A stretch of 64,000 bases of DNA from Bolinopsis microptera (taxonomy: Eukaryota > Ctenophora > Tentaculata > Lobata > Bolinopsidae), in contig NC_087078.1 in the NCBI RefSeq assembly GCF_026151205.1, forward strand, positions 3,861,675-3,925,674, written 5' to 3'. Under the pieces are notes generated by a model. That model was not told where the DNA came from and did no database searches. It saw only the letters and a list, made by a program, of their open reading frames with translations. Within the stretch, counting starts at the first letter, position 1. Each line of letters starts with the position of its first letter. Positions 1 through 10,303 of this stretch are shown piece after piece. The translations under genes and the position numbers were made by a program.

Positions 1-125
1 GCCCACACACACGCCCACACACACGCTCACACACACGCTCACACACACGCTCACACACACGCCCACACACACGCTCACACACACACACGCACACGCCCAC
101 ACACACGCTCACACACGCGCACAAC
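1..125. repeat. CA-rich minisatellite
   Basis: Tandem run of about 12-bp units, CACACACACGCC or CACACACACGCT, cut by the left edge of the window. No coding potential is apparent. Confidence 0.9.
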
Positions 126-1566
126 ACTGCGCTAAGTTGAAAGATGAATATTTGAAAGATGAATATTTGAAAGATAAGATACCAATTAGAATGCTCTCAC
201 TAGAAGAATTATAGTGACCGATGTAAAATGCCACGTTTTAGCCGTGCGGGAGAGTAGTGTATTGATTAATTGCATCCATTTTCTCTGACGATATGCTTAT
301 TAATTTCATGTTCAATAACGTGTTAAAAATGTAAAGCAATTTCGTATTTTCTATGATATTTATATTGAAATCTTGAGACCGATTCTATTTGTAGAGAGAA
401 GGAAAACGTCATTGCTAAAAAACGTAAAATTATAGTGATGATATATGGAGCATAAGATATCAAAATATATTGCAAAACAAATGTACCTCAAAATGAAATA
501 TCAAAAGTGTAATCAAACGGATAAAAAGCTGTAGTTACAAAACATAATTCTATATCAGGAAATAAATGCGTCACCTCTAACAGTAACCAACGATGACTTA
601 CTTTTCATTTGCATAAAAATAATGTAACAGAAGAGGGGTACCTCATTTCCTTCTCAATTTTCCTAAAACAGATAGATGAAAGCAATTGAAGTAAGTTTAA
701 CAAGTGTAACTTAATAACCTTATAATGCTTTTGGACACGATGGGAAACACACAACATAAGGCTTGAAATCTTCGTAAAACTACATCATTAGAGCCTCAAA
801 TTATTTGTTATATTATATGTAGTAGTGTTGAAAGTATTAAAATAACCTTATCACACAACTCAGTTAACCCAGTGTAACTGGTACACTCCCGCAATGTTTC
901 TATTTAACAGGGATAATCCTGTCAGAGGAAAGTAGTGTCCTGATATCTGAACTGTTGGAACTCTGCCAAGAGCAGTCTGAACTGATTTCACGTTGTGTGG
1001 AAGAGGCGTAGAGCAAGGTAAAGTGAATACCATCCTTTCCCTGGGATCAGTTTTAGTGGGGGGGGGGGGGGCGAGGTATTCTATAGATTACAAGAAATAG
1101 AATACAGCAGTATGGATAACAAGAGGGTAAAGGTAGATAGGTGAAATCTGCAATGATTCGCTTCAATACAATACAAAAATAAGGCTTATAAGAAATGCTA
1201 AGAGACTGGCAGTCATTATTTTAGCCACGACTTTTAAAGCTTAATAGTATTCATTCTTGATCACACTCATTATTATTTTTAAATCGACAGCCGAGAAAAT
1301 CATGACAAGGATAATCAATTTAATAGGGAAGTTCATTGGATCAAGGAAAGGACAAGCTGTGATTAGAATAAAACCACTCTCACGAAAGTGATCTCAGTTT
1401 AGAATTAGATAAGAATGAGCGAGATTCGTAGTAGTTAGTTGCTGTTATTACTTCAGCGAGATGTCCTTACAATTATCACTTCGTCAAAATTCAAGATTGT
1501 TGGTTAGATTTTTCATAACAACACGTGTGAAACATAACAACACTTGTAACACATAACAACACGTAC
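126..1566. other. Mostly unassigned AT-rich DNA 3' of the NUDT18-like gene
   Basis: No convincing complete gene. It holds a poly-G run near 1056-1071 and a segment at 797-846 that resembles the DNA just upstream of the LINE ORF1 at about 34350-34386. The missing final exon(s) of the minus-strand Nudix gene should lie here, but I could not place them. Confidence 0.5.
911..1011 (+). CDS. Possible terminal exon of an unidentified gene
   Basis: A TTTAACAG acceptor precedes 101 nt that stay open in one frame (two leading bases, then 32 codons and TAG). The predicted tail is leucine- and glutamate-rich, with motifs such as SELLELCQEQSELISRC, and looks helical. I found no upstream exon with a matching phase, so this may be a chance open stretch or the last exon of a gene starting left of the window. 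Function unknown. Confidence 0.2.
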
Positions 1567-3507
1567 CTGTCGACCATCGTAGGCTAAAGTTAGAATACCG
1601 CGAAATAACAAGTCAGAGGTGGAGCCAACTCCTACAATCTCCTGAATTAGAACTGTTTGTAGATCTCAAGTAAGTTGAGTTTTAGAACTGGACTGCTACT
1701 TTAAACGCAGCTATTGTATCAGCTGTGATTCTCGAATACACGTTGAACTTCTGTGCGTACATATGAAAATATCAGATTTCATATCAAAAGATTGCAAGCC
1801 TATGCAAACTTTCAAATGTAATGAGTTTGAACTATAAAGTTTCTGAGTAAAGAAGAGTGACGACCAATGTCCCTTAATCAATGGATCTCACATACCTTGC
1901 ATATCTTGTCAGCTATCCCAAATATGTCGAAAATATGTTTGGCATGGCTTTTGGGGTCCCTTTTTTCAATAGACATGGTCGGGAGACCTCCACTTCTATC
2001 AGTCACAACTGATATCGGACTGTAAGTAAGCTATGTTAAACTCATGAATCAGGGGGTGGGGGACCGGGACTCTAGGGCGTAAGACTTTACGGCGGCGCCG
2101 TGCAAACCGGGACTCTAGGGCCTGGGGGTGTGAAAAAACAGGACTCTACGGCGGCAAATATTATTTTCCTATTTTCGATCAAAATAGATCTAATTCCATA
2201 TTAAATGTTAATTAGCAATTAGGATGCTCGTAGTCACAGCCCGTCACAGGGAGTGTTCTTTGAAAGGGTGTTAATCATCGAGTGACTATAAATTGAATCA
2301 TAAGTTTAAAGATTTGTAAATAAACGAAGATAAACCTCCCACTATTATCATTAAACACGATAGCAAGGGATACAGTGTAATTAGCTCTCTCTATCGCAGA
2401 AGGGAGAGTACCAACAAACAGTTTCTCCTGTTGTACCACAGCATTCCGTATCACTGGGATAATATCGGCGGCCCTGAAATTATACAATTTATTGAACCAG
2501 AATCGGGTCATCTAACCCTACTTATAATTATAGTTATTGTTATAAAACAATATTGAAAATGTTCAAGATATTCAGCGTTTAATGAACGATCCCGGCGATA
2601 GACACTGCGCGCGCGTTAGAAAACACGTGCTATGGAAAATAAGTACCCTTGCAGAAACACCGCGCGTTACTAAAACAGTATGTTCGAAACGTGACTACAT
2701 AATGGCAAACCTTAAATCGATTCTGCGGTCGAGTACTTCCGTCAAATCAAACCACTTGGCTTGAATGCTTTCCTTGTCTTCGTGAGTCTTCAGTTCTCCT
2801 CCAGATATCTCTCCGTAAAAGTTAAATCTCATCCACCTGAATTGGGCGAGAGCAATTTTAATTAAGGGAAACTTCTGGTCGACAATTCTGCTCGATACAA
2901 GGGTATACTCAAATTTAATAAATTACGGTTATTTGATCTGTTAACCATATTATTGAGCTAACTTGACCGTACCCAGGAGAGCTCCCCTCAATTCCCACAA
3001 CACGTGTCGGATTAAAGAGAAACCCCGCCTCCTCCTGCACCTCCCTCTGTACAGCCAGTGTCAGTGTTTCTCCAGGATCTACTCTCCCTGCAGGCAGGTA
3101 CCATTTACCTCTACACCCCAGCTTAGCTTCCTGGATCATCAGCACCTGGTCAGTGGTGATTATTGGACTCCAGCCAAGTTGGGACACGTGCAGTGCAGTA
3201 TAGTAACATGCGAGTAACAAGCACTTGTTTATCATAACACACTAAGATTTCAGTAGAAGTGTGGTTTAAAAGTAGACGACTAAAATATGGAACTAAGTAT
3301 TGTGGTTAGTAGTAGTTACAAAATTATACGAATAACTAAGTACCGTGGTTTACAGTTTAGCACTATGAACAATACCTTGTTATCTTTGAGAATAACAGCA
3401 CTGACGATGTAGCAACAGTTCCGTCTAAGTTGAGCCACATAACCATCAGTAGGAAGAGAGGGAGAGAGGGACAGTGGGGAAACTAACAATCTTCCTAAAT
3501 CTTCCAT
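1567..3507 (-). CDS. NUDT18: Nudix hydrolase, NUDT18 (MTH3)-like, six exons found
   Basis: Minus-strand exons with phases that join cleanly: 3507-3376 (ATG), 3145-2973, 2836-2711, 2473-2336, 2019-1896 and 1641-1567. Exon 1 ends in [10 protein letters not shown] and exon 2 continues VLMIQEAK, then [14 protein letters not shown] and the Nudix box GX5EX7REVQEEAG, which binds the catalytic metal. Exon 3 carries a [13 protein letters not shown] segment that matches the NUDT18 pattern after the Nudix box, and exons 4-6 follow the weaker C-terminal region of that family. NUDT18 proteins hydrolyse oxidised nucleoside diphosphates such as 8-oxo-dGDP, which sanitises the nucleotide pool. The part found encodes about 226 residues against about 320 in vertebrates. 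Exon 6 ends in a GTACGT donor, so at least one more exon must lie below 1567. Family assignment is firm; the 3' end is unresolved. Confidence 0.85.
2063..2156. repeat. Short GC-rich direct repeats in a NUDT18-like intron
   Basis: The motif ACCGGGACTCTAGGGC occurs at 2063-2078 and 2106-2121, and a diverged CAGGACTCTACGGCGGC follows at 2140-2156. All lie in the intron between exons 4 and 5. Origin unknown. Confidence 0.6.
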
Positions 3508-4361
3508 CTTCCTCTGTCATCCAACCCATCTACTTTATCACGCGTTATTCACATCCGCTAGTTCATGTTTATAGCTTTATAGTACTCTACTCTTTTATAA
3601 ATCAGTAATAATTTTGCAAAACCATTTTTAGTTCTGACAGTACAGTTTGGTTTTAACAAAATATGAAGATTAAGTTATTTTATATTTCTTTGTCCCCGAG
3701 GCGCATGATCTCTGGGCAAGATTTAATAGTTTGATTAAAGTGATTCTTTGCCAAGATTATAACTTTTGTTTGCTTTCACATGTTATTGAATTGTTGAGCT
3801 GTGCCAACATAAACAAACTGTTAACCACTTTAGTGACTTTTGTAAATCAAATAATATGTAACAAATAATTAGCCAATCATAGCTCAAGACTTTTGTATTT
3901 GAATTTTAACAATGAACAAAACAAACACGTGTGGATATTGTCCAACATAATGACTGTAATAAATAATAATGACATCACCAAATTGAGAATTCTAATTAAA
4001 CTGATAAATTTGTACATTAAGACGAAGATTCGCCTACAAGAGTCTGTGAATATGCCCAGTACTGCGCACACAAGTCTCTTTTGATGAGGGTTTCATTCAG
4101 TCAGTGCACCTTTTTACTTAATATTATTTTTTGAAATACTTGTTATAATGATAATTAACATGCCTTTGTAAAAGGTGAAAATAATTCGGTGTTCTCAGGG
4201 CTGTTTCTAAAATATGTTGCATGCCTTATTAGGAAATTACTTTAGAAGAAATGTTCAAGTAACCGGAATATTGTCTGAAATAGGATGCATCATGCAATTC
4301 TCCATACAAATAAACATATTGCTCTTCAGTCCTTTGTTGTAAAGAATAAATATATATCCCA
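3508..4361. other. Intergenic AT-rich DNA
   Basis: Upstream flank of the NUDT18-like gene and 3' flank of the small peptide gene. Short open frames on both strands at 3877-4084 overlap each other and lack family features, so I do not call them genes. Confidence 0.5.
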
Positions 4362-4577
4362 TTATCCTTTTCTGAAACCACTCTTCAGTCCGTGTTTTAA
4401 AATATTACCCTCACTATCCATATCATGAATTATCTCCACCATATCCACCAACTCCGCCTCATCCAACTCTGCCTCAGGAACTTCAATATCACTAATGTCT
4501 TCTTCGACCTCAAATTCAACTGGTTTAGCTGATACCGCGAACAATACAAACAGAACCAAGACAATGTGGCTGTTCAT
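4362..4577 (-). CDS. Small secreted peptide precursor, acidic pro-region and basic C-terminus
   Basis: A 71-residue open frame from ATG to stop. Residues 1-17 (MNSHIVLVLFVLFAVSA) look like a signal peptide. They are followed by about 35 very acidic residues rich in E, D, V and I, and the protein ends in a short basic tail, ILKHGLKSGFRKG. A signal peptide, an anionic pro-segment and a cationic end is the layout of many neuropeptide and host-defence peptide precursors, for example Hydra arminins. The final glycine could serve as an amide donor. There are no cysteines. I do not recognise the family, and without introns or homologues it could be a chance frame, although the three-part charge layout argues against that. 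Confidence 0.5.
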   Translation of the reverse strand: MNSHIVLVLFVLFAVSAKPVEFEVEEDISDIEVPEAELDEAELVDMVEIIHDMDSEGNILKHGLKSGFRKG

Positions 4578-5582
4578 GGTTTACAGAACAAGATAATTTA
4601 CCAGCAAATACTAGTTGTCAATTGATGCACTGATTACAAGGAAATGCCACATTTAGCATTTATTCTTAAAGAAAAGTCTTCAAGTTTACTTACTGTTAAT
4701 ATATCGTCATCATGGGAATTTTAGTATACTACTGAATAACTTCATTGTGGAGAATATTAATCTATCTTCGCAAAGTGTGAACCAAACAATATTAACATCA
4801 ATTAATAAGCAGAGAATAAAGCTGTTTAATAGAGAGAGAGAGAGTGTGCCTCAAATATAGCTGGAAACTATCGATCAGTCTCAATGAAGTTAGTGTAATG
4901 ACACAAGTAACACCCCCTATCAAGATTGCTGAGAAAGTGCGATGAGCCTGGATTATGGGCATTTGAAAGTGCGATTGTCACGTGTCACGGGGGGGGGGGG
5001 GGGGGGGGATTTTTGGCCTAATTCAGCATATCCTGTCAAATTGCAGTATAACTGCACGAAATTCGCCCCTTGTAGTCCAAATTTACATTTCTTATTACTA
5101 GAATTCATTCCTCAAAACAAGTGTTTCAAAAATTGTTCCAGATCCTTCCTCCTTGCGCCCTTTCTGAGAGTGAAACCTACTGTAACCATATTTTTCAAAA
5201 TTTACAGGAATTAATCCTTTGATATGACCCTTAAATTAGCGCAAGAAAATCTTGCTAGAATTACCATTTCACTGAATCTCCTGAAACTATTTTGAGAGAA
5301 TACGATATGCTTGAACTAAACTTATTTTGCTAGAACTGCTTGCACGCCCTAATATGCATTCAAAATCGTATTATTTGATATTTGTTATTGAAACTGTGTT
5401 TGAAAATTATCTCTATCGCCAAATTTTTCATTGCAAAAATAAGTACCAGTAAAATGATCTTCAACGGGCTTCGGACCGCCTACATATGGCATCATAGAAA
5501 AGTGGCTAACCAATCGCGCCACTGAGTATACATATATAATAATATTTGTGTATATATATACGCGCGTTCATGCTAATTGCTT
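4578..5582. other. Intergenic DNA with a poly-G run
   Basis: No gene seen. A run of 20 G at 4989-5008 follows GTGTCAC. A dinucleotide-like (GA)n stretch lies near 4831-4842. The last bases, GCTT (5579-5582), form the left 4-bp TSD of the copia element. Confidence 0.6.
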
Positions 5583-5731
5583 TGTTAAGTTGCTTTATAT
5601 CATTAACTATGTATTTCCCAGGGCTTTGCTGTATATAAGCGTATGACTTGATACTGTATGACTTGATACGATTCATTACTACCTTTCATATAACAACGGT
5701 GTAGTTACTGGTACCAAACACAAGGTTAACA
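5583..5731 (+). repeat. Copia 5' LTR
   Basis: Starts TGTTAAGTTGCTTTATA and ends GGTTAACA. It contains a short internal duplication of GTATGACTTGATAC and a TATATAAG box-like sequence suited to a Pol II promoter. Confidence 0.9.
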
Positions 5732-5752
5732 GTGGTTGCAGGAAGTGTGAAA

Positions 5753-8239
5753 ATGTCAAAGCAAAGCCCTCCTAGGATTGGTGAGGATTATGGAGCATGG
5801 AAAAAGGAGATAAAAATCTGGGAGTTAGGGACTGATGTCGCGGTGAAGAAACAAGCTCCTACGGTTATTGGGGTCTTGGGTGGAGACTACAAAACTGTTG
5901 CAATTGAAATGTCTCTAGAAGATATGGTCAAAGAAAATGGTTTGGAACTTTTAATCACACATCTAGACAAGGTGTTTGAGAAAGACAAAAATGATATGGC
6001 CTATGAAAGGTATGTTATTTTTGAAGATATAAGAAGAAATCAAGATGAAGAAGTCGCAGACTTCATGATTCGTTTTGACCGTGCTATGAAACAAGCTAAA
6101 GCTATTGACATTACTTATCCTGATAATGTGCTTGCTTTCAAATTGATGAGGTCCATGGATCTGAGTGCTGATGAACAGAAAATGATCATGACTGCTTGCA
6201 CTGATATTAAATATGACTCAATGCAGTCTGTCATCAAACGTATCTTGGGTGGAAAAACCAGCACATGTGGATCAAATGATATCAAAATTAAGCAGGAGAC
6301 ACAAGAGTCGTTCTATGCCAGACAAGGACAAAAGAACTACCAAAACTATAGATCAGGGAACAAATTCAGCTCAAATAATAATCAACAGTATTACCCGAAC
6401 GGTAATCAGCAGCAACATCAGGGCAAGAACAAGTACATAAATCGAAAGGACAAGTATGGGAACATAATGTTGTGTTTGATATGTGATTCAAAGTATCATT
6501 TGGTGCGAGAATGCCCACGCAAAAGTACACCATCCTTCTTTACACGCTCAGTCCAAGGAGAGCTGGAAAGTGAACCTAATCTGGAGAACGTTACAGAGAA
6601 GGTGAAACTTCAATATTTCACCAAAGAGTATTCCTCACCCCAAGCTATTTACCTTGCTGAATCATTTGGTAATGCTATTTTGGATACTGGTTGTACCAAA
6701 ACAGTGTGTGGTGAATTATGGTTGAAGGATTTTGTGAAAAAGTCCAAAGTTGTTCTCGAAACCTCTCCTTCTTCGGCTGTGTATAGGTTTGGTGATGGTG
6801 ACCCTATCAGAGCAACAAAACAGGTTCTTCTGCCAATGAATCTTGATGGTGAGTTGTTTGATCTAAAATGTGATGTGGTAAATGATGATATACCTCTTTT
6901 AATTAGTCAAGAGACTATGCAGAATACTGAGACTGTCATTGATATGGTCAACAACCGTGTTAGTATGTTTGGGAAGGACATTCCTACTTCTTTCACCTCC
7001 ACTGGGCTAATAATGATTGATATGTTGCCTCACATTGAGATTGATGATACATTTGAAGACCACTTAGAAGAAGCAGCTACCGTTAATGTCTGTCAGTTTG
7101 TCGAAAAGAAATTGGACAAAGCTTCGGTGAAAAAGCTTCATTGTCAGCTGGGACATGGTTCATATGACAAGCTCAGGCGACTACTTAGTGATGCTGGTTT
7201 GGGAGATGTAGATTTGTTTAGAGTTCTACAAGAGGTCATTGAAACTTGTGAGATCTGTCAAGTTTACAAGAAGGCTCCTGCTAAACCATGCACATCATTT
7301 CCAAGAGCTCGAGGAATAAATGAATCAGTTGCCATTGATCTGCACAAGCTGGATAATAATTTGTACTACCTGCACATCATTGATGAATTCTCTCGGTTTA
7401 GTCAGGCTGGGATTGTCAGGTCCAAGAAGACTAGTGAGATTATTGATGTTCTCAGTCAGAAATGGATATCCGTCTTTGGGTGCCCTTCATTGATATTCTC
7501 TGATAATGGCGGAGAGTTTTGTTCCAAAGAGTTTGAAGATTGGACACAGAATTTCAACATTGAGCATAAGACTTCTGCTGCCTATAGTCCTTTCTCAAAT
7601 GGAATAGTTGAGCGGCATAATGCTGTAATTTCCTTGATGATGCTGAAACTGGCTGAAGAATTTCCAAATACTAATGTTGATACCATACTCAGCTGGGCGT
7701 GTAGTGCAAAGAACTCACTCAGTACTGTTGCGGGTTTCTCACCCAATCAGCTCATGTTTGGGACACAAACATACCTGCCCAATGTCCTCAACTCAAGTCC
7801 ACCTGCTCTTGAGAATGAAACATCAAGTAAAGTAGTCGCTAGTCATATTAATGCAATGAACGCTTCTAGAAGGATGTTTCTAAGCTGTGAAAGCTCCAAT
7901 AGGATAATGAAGGCTTTGAAGAAGCCACTGAGAACTTACACAACACCCATAACCTTTGGAAGTAAAGTTTACTACAAAGCTGTGGGATCAGACAAGTGGA
8001 AGGGCCCTGCAACGGTAATAGGACAAGATAGTACAGTGGTATTTCTTCGTCAAGGAAGCTTTGTAACAAGAGTACATCAGAGCAGGATCTCTCTTGTGAA
8101 GGACCAGGTTCCCTATGAATCTAAATCTGATAGTACAAATGGTCCAATTCAGGATGTTGAGTCTATCAAGCAAGTGTACTTAGAATACCAGGTCTTGACT
8201 GTTCTAGTGATGATGTTCCAGTCCAAGAAGTTGAAGTAG
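5753..8239 (+). CDS. Copia gag-protease-integrase reading frame
   Basis: The first ATG of the frame is at 5753, 21 bp after the LTR, and is preferred over the in-frame GTG at 5732. The N-terminal gag region is followed by a CX2CX4HX4C zinc knuckle (CLICDSKYHLVRECP, about 6471-6515), the aspartic-protease motif ILDTGCTKT (about 6677) and an HHCC integrase zinc-binding region (HCQLGHG ... CEICQ, 7139-7260). The integrase catalytic core shows the acidic residues in AIDLH, SDNGGEF and NGIVERH. The frame stops at 8237-8239, where reading passes to another frame upstream of the reverse transcriptase. That may be a true frameshift signal or a mutation; I favour mutation because a second break occurs downstream. 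Confidence 0.9.
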   Translation: MSKQSPPRIGEDYGAWKKEIKIWELGTDVAVKKQAPTVIGVLGGDYKTVAIEMSLEDMVKENGLELLITHLDKVFEKDKNDMAYERYVIFEDIRRNQDEEVADFMIRFDRAMKQAKAIDITYPDNVLAFKLMRSMDLSADEQKMIMTACTDIKYDSMQSVIKRILGGKTSTCGSNDIKIKQETQESFYARQGQKNYQNYRSGNKFSSNNNQQYYPNGNQQQHQGKNKYINRKDKYGNIMLCLICDSKYHLVRECPRKSTPSFFTRSVQGELESEPNLENVTEKVKLQYFTKEYSSPQAIYLAESFGNAILDTGCTKTVCGELWLKDFVKKSKVVLETSPSSAVYRFGDGDPIRATKQVLLPMNLDGELFDLKCDVVNDDIPLLISQETMQNTETVIDMVNNRVSMFGKDIPTSFTSTGLIMIDMLPHIEIDDTFEDHLEEAATVNVCQFVEKKLDKASVKKLHCQLGHGSYDKLRRLLSDAGLGDVDLFRVLQEVIETCEICQVYKKAPAKPCTSFPRARGINESVAIDLHKLDNNLYYLHIIDEFSRFSQAGIVRSKKTSEIIDVLSQKWISVFGCPSLIFSDNGGEFCSKEFEDWTQNFNIEHKTSAAYSPFSNGIVERHNAVISLMMLKLAEEFPNTNVDTILSWACSAKNSLSTVAGFSPNQLMFGTQTYLPNVLNSSPPALENETSSKVVASHINAMNASRRMFLSCESSNRIMKALKKPLRTYTTPITFGSKVYYKAVGSDKWKGPATVIGQDSTVVFLRQGSFVTRVHQSRISLVKDQVPYESKSDSTNGPIQDVESIKQVYLEYQVLTVLVMMFQSKKLK

Positions 8240-9666
8240 AGCCTTCTACAAACCCTGTAGCTGAAGTTAATTATCCAGCTGAAATCGAAGCTGAGTCACC
8301 TACAAGTTTGCCTGAAATTGCTGAGTTAGATAACAACACAGTCAGTACTAAGCAGGATCAAAGAATTGACAAGCCAACTGCCATTAAGAGAGGCTCAACA
8401 ATAATCTTTGTTGATGATGGGACACAGTATGAGGCTGTTGTATTGTCAAGAGGAGGAAGGGCTAATGGTAAACATAAGAACTGGTACAATGTTCATGTTA
8501 AAGAGACAGATGAAGTCATATCTATAGATGTATCTACCATTGATGACTTCACTGTACTGAACAAAGATGAAGGTGATGAGTTTGATTTCGACCCAATTGA
8601 AGATGTCTATGCTGTTCAATTGGATGACTATGCAACTGAAAAGCAGTTAGAACTGAGTTCGTGGGTAACTAACAAGGTGTATGAAGAAGTTCAGATAGAA
8701 GAGCTAGATGCTAGAAAAATTATCACAAGTACTTGGGTATGTAAACAGAATGGCGATACCAAAAAGGCTAGACTAGTTGCTCGGGGATTTCTTGAGGATA
8801 CATCGTCCATCCTAAGTGATTCCCCTACTTGTTGCAAAGAGAGTCTTCGTTTGCTTCTTGCCATCATTGCCGGAAAGAATTGGATTGTACAAGCATTAGA
8901 CATTAAGTCTGCTTTCTTGCAAGGGAACGACATGATGAGACCTGTGTACATGAAACCTCCTAAAGAAGCAAAAGTTGCCTCAGAGGTAATATGGAAGTTA
9001 AAAAAGTGTGTCTATGGGCTAGTGGACGCCAGTCTTAAGTGGTATCAGCGAGTTGCTGATTGTTTAATTGATCTTGATGGTGTGAAATCGAAAGACCCTG
9101 CTGTGTTTTACTGGAGAAAGGATGGAGACCTTGAAGGGGTTCTTGCCTTGCATGTCGACGATTTCATGTTTGCTGGATCAGCGAAGTTTCTTGAAGAAGT
9201 AATGACAAAAGTAAAATCTGAATTCCTCATAAAGACTGAAGAAAAATCTGCTTTCACTTACCTTGGGCTAGAAATTCGTCAAAAGGCTGACTATATTGAG
9301 ATGGATCAGAAGAAGTATATTGAAAAGCTTTGTCCCATTGATATACCAGGTGGCGCCCTTAAAACCAGGGACCTCTCCAGTGATGAGAAGAATACTCTTA
9401 AGTCTAAGCTGGGCCAGATCCTTTGGGTATCCAACCACTCTAGGCCTGATGTGTCATTTCAGGTTTGTGTTACCAGCACAGGTATCAAAGATGCCACTGT
9501 GAAGGACTTTCATGACTGTAATCAGGTCATAGAAAGGCTAAAGAGAAAGCATGTCTGTATCAAGCATCACTCACTTGGGAATCTGAAAAATCTGAAGTTT
9601 ATCCTCTTTAGTGATGCCTCACACAAAAACCTCTACAATGGAGCTTCACAGGGTGGATATATGTAG
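8240..9666 (+). pseudogene. Copia reverse transcriptase region, frame-broken
   Basis: Open in a different frame from the upstream gag-integrase frame, from about 8160 to 9666. Reverse transcriptase signatures include ALDIKSAFLQG, a YGL-DAS-KWY block where many plant copias have YGLKQAPRAWY, the catalytic LHVDDFMFAG, and SRPDVSFQV. The frame ends at a stop just after GGYM (9664-9666), where RNase H should continue, indicating a single-base shift. The element is probably not able to make a full polyprotein. Confidence 0.85.
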
Positions 9667-10082
9667 TGTTCATTAAGTCGGATGATAGCCAGTTTGCCAC
9701 TCCTTTGATATGGTGCTCAAAGAAGTTAAAGCGAATTGTAAGAAGCACCTTGTTTGCAGAAACCTATGCACTCCTTGAAGCAATTGACTCCTGCATCTTC
9801 CTTCGCAGAATGACATCACAGCTACTCAACATTGAGGATATTAAAATTGAATGTTATGTTGATAGTCAAACTTTGTGTGATTCCATTGTTAGTAATAAAC
9901 TGAATGAGGATAAGAGACTTAGGCATGAAATAGAATGTTTAAAAGAAACTGTTAAATTAGATAATATTGAAGTTCATTGGATATCTAATAAACTGCAAGT
10001 TGCAAACGTATTCACCAAAGCTGGGGCACCGACAAATTTAATACTTGAAGTTTTGGATACTGGAGTTTTAAGATTTCGATAA
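9667..10082 (+). pseudogene. Copia RNase H region, out of frame with RT
   Basis: 138 residues beginning FIKSDDSQFATPLIWCSKKL and continuing RSTLFAETYALLEAI, ECYVDSQTL and HWISNKLQVANVFTKAGA. This is the usual copia RNase H end (SSKKQ...R S..AEY.AL ... D...L). It is separated from the reverse transcriptase frame by the break at 9660-9666. Confidence 0.85.
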
Positions 10083-10286
10083 TTAATTTATCGTGTATTT
10101 GATAGATTTTACCCCCGGTGTTTTTTATGGGTCTATTGTTAGATCTCATTCGTTGTTTTATATGAACCCCCAGAGTTTCATCTCATCTTTACTTTATAAA
10201 TGAAGTTTTATATTGACTATTTAAATTATTACTATCACCTCGATTTTTATCCTAAGCTTTTGTTCATTGTTTGAAAGGGGTAAGAT

Positions 10287-10303
10287 TGTTAAGTTGCTTT
10301 ATA
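10287..10303 (+). repeat. Copia 3' LTR, first 17 bp
   Basis: TGTTAAGTTGCTTTATA is identical to the start of the 5' LTR. Its last six bases, TTTATA (10298-10303), are repeated at 24386-24391 on the far side of the 14 kb insertion. Confidence 0.93.

Larger units (their letters stand above)
5583..10303 (+). mobile_element. Ty1/copia LTR retrotransposon, 3' LTR interrupted
   Basis: The 5' LTR is 5583-5731 (149 bp, TGTTAAG...GGTTAACA). Internal order is gag, protease, integrase, reverse transcriptase and RNase H, which is diagnostic of copia elements. A purine-rich tract (GAAAGGGGTAAGA, 10273-10285) precedes the start of the 3' LTR at 10287. Only 17 bp of the 3' LTR are present before a 14.08 kb insertion. 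The rest (24392-24523) lies beyond it, is identical to the 5' LTR by eye, and is followed by GCTT, matching the GCTT before the 5' LTR. Identical LTRs imply a recent insertion, yet the coding region carries two frame breaks, near 8160-8240 and at 9660-9666. Confidence 0.95.

Noticed and set aside
1-125. CRISPR-like or telomeric array
   Set aside because: A simple CA-rich minisatellite in an animal genome with no spacers.
1296-1390. Short plus-strand frame with IGKFIGSRKGQAVIRI resembling a KH-domain GXXG region
   Set aside because: Only 30 codons, no acceptor or donor in phase, and the motif is too weak.
5732-5752. GTG start of the copia frame directly at the LTR end
   Set aside because: A Pol II transcript would use the first good ATG (5753); the 21 bp are likely primer-binding-site sequence.
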